64,000 nucleotides of DNA from Zonotrichia leucophrys gambelii (taxonomy: Eukaryota; Chordata; Aves; Passeriformes; Passerellidae). Every line of letters starts with the position of its first letter. Position 1 is the first letter of the stretch. A program made the position numbers and the translations under genes. Positions 32,080 to 42,256 of the stretch are shown here, piece after piece. Location of the stretch: assembly GCF_028769735.1 (NCBI RefSeq), contig NC_088179.1, positions 5,588,001 through 5,652,000 on the forward strand. Direction: 5' to 3'. The notes beneath the pieces were generated by a model. That model was not told the DNA's origin and did not search any database. It saw only the letters and a list, made by a program, of their open reading frames with translations.

Positions 32080-35000
32080 AGGGCTTGAGTTTAAAGAGTT
32101 TACCTGAAGGATTTGGGGTTGAGAGCCCACCAAGTGTATTTGAAGCAACTCCACAAAGATGGAGGAATATGGCTTTTGGTACAAAAGGGCCTCCTTGCTG
32201 CAAACATCAGAGCCAAACACAGCGTTTCTGTACAGCTTTCACAGCACTAGGAACCTGCATGCTGACCCAGGTATCTTCTGCCCCAAACTCCAGATGCTGA
32301 ACTCCCTGTGCCACGCACAGAACATCCCTAAGCTTGAACCACTGCAGCACAACCCTTCCCACTGTTTGGATTTACCCAATCTGAGGCTGGAAGTGGTTTC
32401 CCCAGCTCCTTTGACCACTAGCACAGCAGCCAGATTCACCACCTGAGGATTCTGGATGCTAAATCAAACCTTCTGGGTGCTCAAGAGATCCTGAGCAATC
32501 CATCCATGAGGCAGGAGAGAAGGGAAAGAAGAGGAACACAAAACATTTCACATGAAAAAGGAAATAATTCATCTTCTCTTTTTGGGGGGAGTTTAGGTGG
32601 GTAAGTGACCTCCACACACTTTCCCCAGCTCCCCACCATGCCTGCTCACAGGGCTGAGCAGAGGGGAGGCCACAGAGTGACACTCACCTGGAGCACCCAT
32701 CTCTTCCCTGGCCTCCAGCCAGCCTCCCCCAGCAGCACCGTGGTCATACAGCACCACGTAAGCTTTTCTTGGAAAAAAATGCTTTCCTTTCTCTGGCCAC
32801 AACATCCACAGGGTCACATCACACAGGCTTTTCACACCTCTTAAACTGCACAATTCCCTCCTGCTTCCGACTTGGCTGCTTCTCAAAGAAAGGACCCCAA
32901 ATCCCGTGCAAGCTGCAGTATAACCTGAGCCTGCCCTTTCCATCCTTTCCATCCCTGATGCCAGCAGAACACCTCCACTCCAGCTGCTCTTTCCACACAA
33001 GCCCAGCTCCAACTCCCACATCCTCCTTCCCCATGCTGCTCTGATGTTCCTGCAGTCAGCCAGCCCTCAAGGGAGGTAACATTTCACCAGCTCCAATAAC
33101 TCAGGATGGAGATCAGCTAGTAATGGAAAAGCCTTTCCCAGAACAGTCTACAGCTGATTTTGGAAAGGGTCAGAGCAGCCAGCCTAGATCCCACCACCTC
33201 CATGCAGTCAGCATCATCCCTGGAAATATTTACCTCCCTTTTCCTTGGGTAAAGGCCTCTGTTCTGCTCTCTGTACCCAAGGGCTCTGCAGAGGATTTTT
33301 TCCACTGCCAACTCAGTCTGTTTTGAAACCCTGCTCAAAAAAGGGGATTTTCCATCAGTTCTTGAAGCAACAAGTGAGTCCAGCCAAGTGTGAAGCAGGC
33401 CACCCTCCTCCTCCACAGCTTTTCACACCGCGAGTTTGGTGTCAGGCCCGTGACAAGGGCTGGCCTTGGGGATGTGAAGGAGGCACTGCTGCAGCCTCTG
33501 TGAGCCAGCAGCCCCCTTCCCTGACTCCTGAGCCAGCACACATCTGCCCCACAGCAGGAGCACCATTCCTTCCTCCCAAACCAGCAGAATGGAGAGCCAG
33601 AGATTTATGTACTCCGAGGTTTTTATGTGCTCTCAAGAAGGGCTGCGGAGGGAAAACTCCACCACTCACAAAAGCCTCCATCTGTGAGTTTATTTATCCG
33701 TGCTGGGAAGGCTGTTTATTCTGTTTCAGGGTGGAAACTACACTGGGATTGCAGCTTAATTGTACTGTTTGTTGAATTAATTGCTCTGTTTGATCGCCCT
33801 TTCTCCCGTCATGCTTGGGAATGGAATGGCTTTGCTGCAATGTGGGAATGGAGAGGTTGGAGCTGTTTCTCCTGGCAGGCAGCACACAGTGAGCAAAAGG
33901 GGCTGTTTTGGGGACAGCACACAGTACCTGATGCAGATCTTGCTGCAGAGGGTGTCCAGGGAAGTCAAGAATCCTGGGAACAGGGTATGGGACAAAGGCA
34001 AAGAAGCATGTGGATGTATTGGTTGGCCTTTTGCTTCTTTTTCCAGCTGATCTCTGCCCAGCCAACCACCCAGGATCCATGTGCCCCAGCAGGGACCTGC
34101 TATCCAGGCTAGCCCTTCCATGACTGGCAGCCTCCAACCTCCTCTCCTGCAATGAGAGTGAACATTGTGAATGTTCCAGGTCACCTGATGAATCATGGGA
34201 TGCAGAGCAAACCTCAGCATTATTTTCATATTGGAACATTTCTTCCTTCACTTTCATTCACAGGTTTTTTTTTTTTCTTTTCCCTTTCAGGTTTTGCCAG
34301 CAAACATCCAGCTCAAGTAAAACCCAGATTGTTTCACATTCCTTTTTTTCCACTTCCATAATCACAGCCCTCAACTTTTTAGGTTTTGTTCCTGCCTCTC
34401 CCACTTCCCACACACATTTCCTTCTGCCCACTGGCCTTTGGCTGAAGCACAATGACCAGTGGCATTTCCCACACACATTTTTTTCAGTTCCCCTCTCACT
34501 CTCTCTCCAAAGTGAAGCAGTGTCAGGATTCCATGGGGATGTCATTGCTCCTCTGCCAGCATGGACAGGACATCTCTCCCCAAGCTACACCTGTCTGGGG
34601 AGCCTGCCCAACATAAGAACCAGGCACTAAAGGGAATCAAACCCCATCCCGACACAGTTGGCAACATCCCAACACAGAGAGCAGACTGATTTGTCCCACT
34701 AATTAGACATCCCAGTGGAGTTCAGGGAGTATCTCAAGCCAGGAAGACACAATCCCCGGAAGACCAACCCTCTCCACCTCATCCTGCCCCTTTCACTGGA
34801 ACCTGCAGGCTCTGGGAATCTGCCTTCCATGACAGAGAGTGAGCTGCTGGAGACAGCAAAATGTTTCAATCAGCAGATCTCTGGTGTCTAAAGCAAAACC
34901 ATTCCTTGCTGATAAGGAATGAATACTGTCTGTGTCTGTCCGGGTACATGTTTCTCTCTCTCTCTATTTCTCTTTTCTCCTTCATAAAGCTGTCAGACCA

Positions 35001-35299
35001 AAAATAACATATTAGTGGAAGGAAGGAATGTCAGCTGTAATACAATAACGTGGTTGGGAGGCTGGGGGATGAGCGTGCCTGGCTGCTGTGCCAGAGTCTC
35101 TCTGTGCTGAGCTACGGCTCAGGAGGGCCTTTCCCTCCTCCTCACCTTCTTCTCCCACCAGACATGGAAAATGGGATGATAAATAGGAGTGAGTGCTTTG
35201 TCAGCACCGTTCCACTGCCAAAAGCCACCTGTGCTTGACACTGCAGGAGGATCACACATCCCCAGGACAGAGACTGAGGAACATCAGCCCACTGATAAC
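32080..35299. other. Single-copy non-coding stretch, no gene seen
   Basis: The sequence is mixed. An AT-rich motif segment at about 33685-33800 (TTTATTTATCCGTG, GCTTAATTGTACTG, GTTGAATTAATTGC) may be a conserved element. A T run lies at 34264-34275 and a CT-rich run at 34953-34980. Minus-strand frames of 150-187 codons near 33694-34257 are open in two registers at once and look spurious. Confidence 0.5.
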
Positions 35300-35442
35300 T
35301 CACCCCTGGAAGCATTCAAAGCCTGGTTGGACGAGGCCCTGAGCAACCTGCTCTGGTGGTGATGTCCCTGGCCATGGCAGGGGGTAGGACTGGATGATCT
35401 TTAAGCTCCATTCCAACCTAAACCACTCTGGAATTCTGTGAA
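35300..35442 (+). mobile_element. CR1 LINE 3' end
   Basis: Sense CR1 landmarks are CCCTGGAAGCATTCAAAGCC, TGGTTGGACGAGGCCCTGAG, CAACCTGCTCTGGTGG, GGGTAGGACTGGATGATCTT and the tail GGAATTCTGTGAA. This is the first plus-strand CR1 when reading from the left of the window. Confidence 0.93.
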
Positions 35443-35932
35443 CGAGGCAGGAATGGCCAGAGCACACCAGGCTCAGGCTGGGACACTGTCATTGGGCACA
35501 GCTTGAAAATCCAATCCCCAGTGTTGACTGGATCAGGGTCTGGGACAAAACACATGCTAAGGGGCCCATTGCTGAGGTCACCTCTTGATTTTAAGGTCAG
35601 GAGGGCCTGATGCTTCTCCCTGGCCTATCCAACAAGCTCCTGGCAAATACCTCCCATGGAAAACCAATGACATCTGAGGGATCACATCTTGTCCGTAGAT
35701 ATCCAGCTCCTCAGGAATGGTTTCCAGCTGGACAAAACTGATTACATCTCCTGCTTATCTGTCCCAGCAATCAGAGACTTCTGCTGCAAAGGCAAAGGAA
35801 AAGAGGAAATACATAGAAGAAAAAGCCTCTTGCCCCACATAGGTCTCTTACCTTCATTGTGAATGGGTGAGTCCCATTCTGACACCACCAGGCAGAAGCC
35901 CTCAGGTGTCAGGCTCTTCTCTCACCTTCCAC
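35443..35932. other. Single-copy spacer between a CR1 copy and a solo LTR
   Basis: No feature was recognised. The interval ends in TTCCAC (35927-35932), the left copy of the LTR target duplication. Confidence 0.5.
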
Positions 35933-36606
35933 TGTTGTAGTGTGTTGTTAAGTTTCTTGTGTTATTTCTCCAATTTATGTATTGTTTCCCCCTATTATGT
36001 GTAAAATGGTTTTGTCCCCCAGTTTTTCCAGCCACAGCCCTGATGTCCGTTAGGTTACCATAGTTACCCCTGTGTCTGTCACCCAAGTTATATAATTTCT
36101 CCTACCCCTCTCTCCCTTTTTAGTAAATCTTTTCTCCTCGCTGGGCTCAGTCAATCAGCCCCCCACTCCTCCTGGTTTTCCAGAACTTTCGTTTCTCTGG
36201 AGGTGTTGGTTGGCTGGGGTCCCGGGACCCCTCCCGTACCTTTTGATTATTGGTCTCCATGGAGTATCAGTTCTGTGAACTTCATCCCCTCACATTTCCC
36301 GATTGGTTCCACCTGTACCCACCCCCCCTCCTTTATAATCCTGTTTCACCCCCTATTCGGGGCCACTTTCCCGGTTGGTTTACCCTCCGTTGGATCCTGC
36401 TACGCCTTCAATAAACCGACGTTAACCCCCGGTGAAGTGGTCAGCTCCGTTCCTCGCCAATACCAGCGGTGTAGGCCAGTCCGCAGCCAGCACAGCCCGA
36501 GGCCATCAGACGCCGAGGGGTGCTGGCTAGTAATTGCAGAGGGGTGTCGGCCATTCGCCCTCAGCTAGCCGGACTTCGAACATCGGGCCACATACGCCCC
36601 CCCGCA
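35933..36606 (+). mobile_element. Solo LTR of an avian endogenous retrovirus (class II-like), 674 bp, CpG-rich
   Basis: It begins TGTTGTAGTGTGTTG and ends CCCCCCGCA, giving TG...CA termini. It is flanked by perfect 6-bp duplications TTCCAC at 35927-35932 and 36607-36612. The promoter layout is complete: an inverted CCAAT word (GATTGG, about 36301), a TATAA box at 36334-36338 and a polyadenylation signal AATAAA at 36410-36415, all in plus orientation. The U5-like 3' third is strongly CpG-rich compared with the rest of the window, which suggests little deamination and thus a young insertion. No internal retroviral genes remain. The family name was not determined. Confidence 0.92.
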
Positions 36607-36612
36607 TTCCAC

Positions 36613-38540
36613 ACTTCAGGAAGCCGTACTGCCTATTCCGGCGCCTCCCACCCCAGGGCACAGCACTATCACGTTCCACAGTGGTGCAGATTTTCCAGCC
36701 CCGAGTTGTGCCATGAACTGACACGGCTGCAGGAGTGCCAGGGCTGGGCTGCAGCCCTGTGCCCTGCTCTGAGCAAGGCAAGGCTGGTGCAGCCCTGCTG
36801 GCTGCCAGCCCACTGCAGAGATGTTCCTCCTTCCCACTAAATGCTCCCCGTTCCTCCCCATTTTCTCCGCCCTGCCACCACAAATGCAGGACCAGGGGAG
36901 CTGACAGGCAGGAGCAGGCACATGGACATCTTGTCCAGTGTCCAATTTGGGGATGTGCCAGGCTGAAGGATAAGATTCCTACCGACAGCACATATGCAAA
37001 TCACGGCTCCTTCTGCAGTTTTTAATAGCCCAAAACTGATTTAACTCTTCAAACACAAAGACCAAAATCCCTTTCAAAATGTGTGCTACTGTTCCAAAAA
37101 TTCTGGCTACTTTTGATATGCAAATACCAACCCAGCCTCCTTATAAAACTTGCCAAGTTCTTCATTTCATTTCATTTTCTTAATTCCATCCAGTAGCACT
37201 GAAGTTGCACAGAAAGATGCAAAGTGTTTCTTCTAGCAGCTCCTAATTAATTCAATGCCTGGTCCTTTCTGTGGGCTGTTTTCCAGCCCCCTCCTTTTCA
37301 ACCTGGTCAGTTGTTGGAGGCATCTGAGGTATCCATGAAAACTAATGGGGCAGGAAAGTCACTGTGATGACTCTTCAATTAGCTGGACAAGGATGTGCAG
37401 CGTCACAGAAAAATGTTTCTTCTGCTAATGAGAACTAACGATCCCTTACCTGGGGGATTCTGTGCTCTGATCAAAGAAGCCCAATCAAAACCTCTGCAAA
37501 TTTCTGATTAAACCAGACAAAAGAGGGGAGAGAGGCACCAAGTCAGATGCTGAATAGATAATAAAATTCACTTCCCTTTTTCCTTCCCAGAAAATGGTAA
37601 ATCTAATGGGCATGACTAAGCAGCTGTGAGGGAAGACGTGAACAAATTTGTAAAGCAAAGGGGAGTTTAAAGTTCATCTCATTTTCCCCTTCTGCAACAT
37701 TGTCTGCAATCATATTATGATTTAAAGGCCACCTTTCCCCCAGTGGGAAGTGGGTGAGAAGGGTATGATTCAATTTTGCATGCCAAATGTGATGGGAGAA
37801 GGAGAAAGGCCAGGAGGCACAGGCAGAACAGCCACATCCCCTTGGCACTGTTAAATGTGTGTTGCTTTTTCCAGTTCCTCAAGGTACAGGGGGGGAAATA
37901 GAATAATGGCACAGTGGCATTTTCTCTCTCAGCTTGTACATGGGAAAACTGCACCTTTCACTACTGGGAATGAAGCCAGAACAAATCCTGATTCCACCAA
38001 CACCAACCTTGGGACACCCTGGTCCACCTTGAGAAACCCCTGGGAAGGCAAATGACAACCCTGCCCTTTTCCAGGAGCTGTCACCGCTCCCTGCTGCATT
38101 TCCACCTCACCAGAAAATGCTCCTGCTGCTGGGGGCTTGCACCTTTCTCACCTGGCAGCAGATTAACCTCAGTTCCGTGCCACTGCACTCCAGGGTGGCA
38201 GCTGGGCCAATCTGCTCTGAGGGAATAGAAAGGATTATCCCAGAGGCTCTAGAGGAAGGAAGCAAAGCAACATGTACCCCTGTCCAGGAGAGCTCTGCCT
38301 GCCACTCCTGGCCCCTAATTTCTTGCTAGGAAACATTTTTCTGCAGATTATGTTCAATTCCAAAGGCTCCATGTCAGTAAATGGTCATGGTGGTATTGAA
38401 CCACAAGAAGAGAGGTGTAAATGGAGGGAAGGGGTTGTTTGCAGGAAGGGGAAGTGCCAGTGAAAGATTTATGACAGAGGTGACCTTTCAAGAACAGAGC
38501 AGATCTGGATGCCAGGGCGTCTCCACAACTCCTGACAGCT
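36613..38540. other. Single-copy non-coding stretch with an AT-rich octamer-bearing block
   Basis: No gene was recognised. The AT-rich block at about 36990-37270 is listed separately. The rest is mixed composition. Confidence 0.5.
36985..37270. promoter_or_regulatory. AT-rich block with two octamer words; candidate CNE
   Basis: ATGCAAAT occurs at 36994-37001 and again at 37118-37125, each within ATATGCAAAT. TTTTTAATAGCCC, ACTGATTTAACTC and CTAATTAATTCAATG are also present. ATGCAAAT is the consensus site for POU-domain (Oct) factors. Function is inferred from motif presence. Confidence 0.3.
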
Positions 38541-38830
38541 GGGGGTGGTCGGGCTCTGCTCCCAGGGAACAGGGACAGGATGTGAGGGAACAGCCTCAAG
38601 CTGTGCCAGGGGAGGCTCAGGCTGGACATCAGGAGGAATTGCTCCATGGAAAGGGTGGTCAGGCCTTGGCAGGGGCTGCCCAGGGAAGCTTGGACTCCCT
38701 ATCCCTGGAGGTGTCCAAGGAATGTCTGGACATGGCACTCAGTGCTCTGAGCTGGTGACAAGGTGGAGATCAAAGGTTGAGCTCAATGATCCTGGAGGTG
38801 TTTTCCAACCTCAGTGTGGTTCTCTGTGGG
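38541..38830 (+). mobile_element. CR1 LINE 3' fragment
   Basis: Sense landmarks are GGTCGGGCTCTGCTCCCAGG, GAACAGCCTCAAGCTGTGCC, AGGCTCAGGCTGGACATCAG, GGCAGGGGCTGCCCAGGGAA, CCCTGGAGGTGTCCAAGGAA and a tail with TTTTCCAACCTCAGTGTGGT. It is about 290 bp. The open frame that begins at 38545 (193 codons) starts in this CR1 and runs on into unrelated DNA, so it is not a gene. Confidence 0.93.
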
Positions 38831-41800
38831 TATCTATTGTCACTGCCTTTCTGCAAGTCCACAGGCAAGTCCCTGTGCATGGCTCCAATTGTCCCTTCCC
38901 CTCATGGTGGATTCACCTTATTAACAGCATGGCCCTACACAGGGACCCCCCTCATGCCAAGCACAGTCCAGGGTGTGCAATGGTCACAATTCCCAGAATC
39001 CTGAAGGGCTTCCCCCCAAGGAATGCTCTGAGCAGCCACCAGTCCCCACCAAGAGGGCAACCCCAGCTTGGGAAAGAGCAGCTCCCACTCCCTGGCTGCA
39101 CACACCTGCATCCCCCAGCTCAATAAAACATCATAAAAGCAGAGAAGTTCCACGATAAGCACAAATAGATCAATAGCATTAGAGCTGCTCTTAATGGCTG
39201 CCTCGGGTTTTTCATGCAACGCCTTCCAAAATGTCCAGTAGTGAGTAATTAATGACCAAACCAAGTAATTGCTTTCTTGATTTTTCTCAAAACTAGAATT
39301 CACTGAAAGAACTTAGAGCTTTACTGGTGCTACACAGTAAATTAATTCAGTAAGTGCTGATATTACAAGTCTGGGCTGCCTGTTAAAAAAACACAGCCGT
39401 GCTGTAGAGTCTGGCTTTTCTTGCTGTCTGAGGTAACCCTTTACAGGCTGCTCCAGCTGCTTGCCAGAAAGCAGCTCAGCCTTTACTCTTCTGCACATCA
39501 ACCTGCACAGATTTTGCTCCTGGGGTAGCAGCTTGTCTTAGAGGAGATGCCAGGACCTCACAAACAGAGATTAAGGAAGATTCTCCACTCACACTTTCCC
39601 AGTCACAATGTGGGGGTGGGATCAGGAGCATGGGGACTTCTCAGAAAGCAGACCAGAGCTGGAAGTGGGACCATGATGACTGCCAGGCACCTTTGACCTG
39701 TTTTCATCATGTCCATCAAGCAGGATGCCTCCCATGGTGCTGACAACTCCAGCTTAATCCAGGGACTTCTACCCCTTGAGGAGAGAGAAAGCAAAAGGGG
39801 TGACAAAATAGCAGCAGATGAGGAGCACAAAGGGAGCAAAGGGAAAAAGGCGGAGATCAGAGAGTCTGTCTGTCTCTCCATCACTCCTGGAGCAAGAGGA
39901 TGGATGTGGCTCCAGTTTCCTGCCACATCTTCTGTTCCATATGCTCAGTTTCTGCTGAATGACATCTCTGAAAACAGCCTGAGGTGTCACCTCAAAGGTG
40001 ATCCATCACTTGTCAGCTGTGCCTGCTGATCCACTGCAGAAACCCAGGACACAGACTCCTGGCAGCCCTGGCACATCCTGCACACAGCTGAAAACAAACT
40101 GTGCAAGAGATTTCCAGCACATCCATTTTTACTCCTTGCTGGATTTACACAACCTCAGCTACCACTTACCCCCACACCACAGGAGGAACTGCATGTGGAG
40201 CTCCTCAGGGGCAGTGAAGAGAGGCACAAACTCTGATCTGCCCTCACACTGCATGCCTGGGATGCTCACACAACCTTAGGCATCCAAAGAAGAAGAGGAT
40301 GATGAGCAATTCAAGACACCCATCACCCATGGCACAGCCCAGAGAGAAACCCACATAAAAGTACAGGTCCTAAGAGGGGATAGGAGATGCAAGTCCAAAT
40401 CTTCCAACACCTCTAGCCTTGTTCACTTGGTCTGTCTTTTCCACCACAAGGCATCTCAGGCAGGGAAAGTTACCCCAACAACCCAAAATTTCCATCATTT
40501 GCAGCATGAGACACTCATAAAGTGAGTGTTGTGAATACATATGTGCCTGTGTGCCCTCAAGAGCGAGAGCAAAAGACAATGAGCAAATTACTGAAGTAAT
40601 CCTTCCATCCCCACAGTAATGAATGATTTTTTCCCCTGCTCCCAGGAGCATGGTTGTAGCCTGAGAGCTTAGCATTCAATCTGACATGGACCTGCAGCAC
40701 GCACTGCTAATCCCTCTAAGCACAGTGACAGCTCCCACCAGCCCCCTCAAGCAGAGGAAGCACCATGTTTCTTCCCCATCTTTCCATTACCATATTTTTA
40801 ATTGGCTGTGAATATCCTTTTGCTTTTGTCAAAACAAGTTCTGCTAAACCACCGCTTCGGATATGAACGGGGGAGCCAGGAATGGTGAGAGAGAAGCCAA
40901 GAAAATCCCTCTGTAAATGAAGATTTGTGTCAAGGGGGGCACAGCCAGCAGGAGCAGGATCAGCTCAGCCCTGTGGGCATCACTGGCTGTACAAGGGGTC
41001 CTGGGATGGCAGGAGTCCACACAGAGGTCCAGAGACCTTCAGATGAGTGAGACAGAGCTTGGAGTACAATGAGCCAACAGGCAGTGCTACAGAGAAATCA
41101 ATTTTAAGAGCATTCAAAGCAGAAGGCCCTGGAAGGGATATTCTGTCAGAGGGAACGTGGCAGGGGAAGAAGGAAGCAAAAGGAAAGAGCACACAAATCA
41201 TGCTCGTGCACACAGGTACCTGACATGAGTTAGAGGCTTCTCCCTTGTTTCCTCTCTGCACTTCTCAAAGGAAAATGAGGTCTTGACAACAGCTAAACTT
41301 TATGAAAAATCTTCCAATTTTCTGTTTCTTGCTTTTGGTTTTAAAGGAAATTCTTTCCCTTTTGAAAAAAAGGGGAGACAGGCAACCTCTTTCTTCCAAA
41401 GAAAAGCATTTTTCAGAAGGATGTCATGGAAAACAGCCCAAGCTGAAGCTGCTGGCCAGGCAGGGAAGCAGGTTTCTACCCAGCACTATGTTCCCCATGT
41501 CCTGGATCTCCCAGGCTGCCTAGCATGGCCAGCAGGAAATGTGAATACGGCCCTGAGCAATCTCATCAGATCCACACTCACAGCCAAGCTCAGTAAGGGA
41601 AAATCCACTCAGTCTTGCAGGCAGGGAGGCTGGGATGGGGAGAGAAGTTGTTTAAATGCTCTCTCGCCCAGCAAATCCCACTGCAGTCCATAACAAATGG
41701 CATAAAGAAACCTCTTCCTTGCCTAAGCATCCCACTGAGCCCTTTCCCTTTGGGATGGGGCAAGGAGGGGATGCAGCCAGGCTGAACAGGCTCATGGCAC

Positions 41801-42112
41801 TTTGGGAAGAGCCAAGGCAGGGAGCTCAGAGCTCCCTGTGTTCATCCCGGGACAGACAGCTTTGGATCACACTTTGGTCTCATTTCCATGCTCAACCAAA
41901 AACCATCCTCACCCCCACAAAAGGCCACTACAGTCCCCAGGGACACGGGGGAAGTGACAACCCTGATTTGTTTCCTGCTCTGCTGGAGACTCTGTGGGGC
42001 AGCAGAGGCTCTTAGATCGGGTCCCATCCTCTGCAGAAAAATCAACCCTGACTTTGTTCACACAGTTAAATGGGGAGAAAACACTTGTGGAAAGAATCTG
42101 ACAGTACAAGGG
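38831..42112. other. Single-copy non-coding stretch, no gene seen
   Basis: No repeat or exon was recognised except the motif block at 39115-39310 (listed separately). Open frames are short and conflict between strands. Confidence 0.5.
39115..39310. promoter_or_regulatory. AT-rich motif block; candidate CNE
   Basis: CAATAAAACATCATAAAAGC, AGATCAATAGCATTAGAGC, CTCTTAATGGCTGCC, GTGAGTAATTAATGACC and CCAAGTAATTGCTTTC lie within 170 bp. The words TAAT, TAATTAAT and ATCAATA suggest homeodomain/TALE-type sites. The GC-richer neighbours make the block stand out. Confidence 0.3.
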
Positions 42113-42256
42113 GAAGGATTCAAGGCCAGGATGGGTGGGACTTTGAGCAATCTCATCTAATGAAAGTTGTCCTTGCCCATCCAACCCTATCCCTGCAGGG
42201 CAGTTGAAACCAGATGATTTTTAAGGTCCCTTCCCACCCCAGCTATCCTATGATTA
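42113..42256 (+). mobile_element. CR1 LINE 3' end
   Basis: GGATTCAAGGCCAGGATGGG, GGGACTTTGAGCAATCTCAT, CCCTGCAGGGCAGTTGAAAC, CAGATGATTTTTAAGGTCCC and the tail CTATCCTATGATTACC follow the sense CR1 3' end. It is about 144 bp. Confidence 0.88.

Noticed and set aside
33694..34257. Minus-strand frames of 150-187 codons
   Set aside because: Two different registers are open together and a 161-codon frame is open on the opposite strand, which is the pattern of non-coding DNA.
36614..36686. Alternative right end for the 35.9-kb LTR (ending near 36680 with a GTAGTG/GTGGTG duplication)
   Set aside because: That duplication has a mismatch, while ends at 35933 and 36606 give a perfect TTCCAC duplication and TG...CA termini.
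38545..39126. Plus-strand open frame of 193 codons
   Set aside because: Its first third is CR1 sequence and the rest is unrelated, so the frame is a chance fusion.
41540..41580. Possible CR1 fragment (GGCCCTGAGCAATCTCATCA)
   Set aside because: Only one short landmark matches and neither side continues as CR1.
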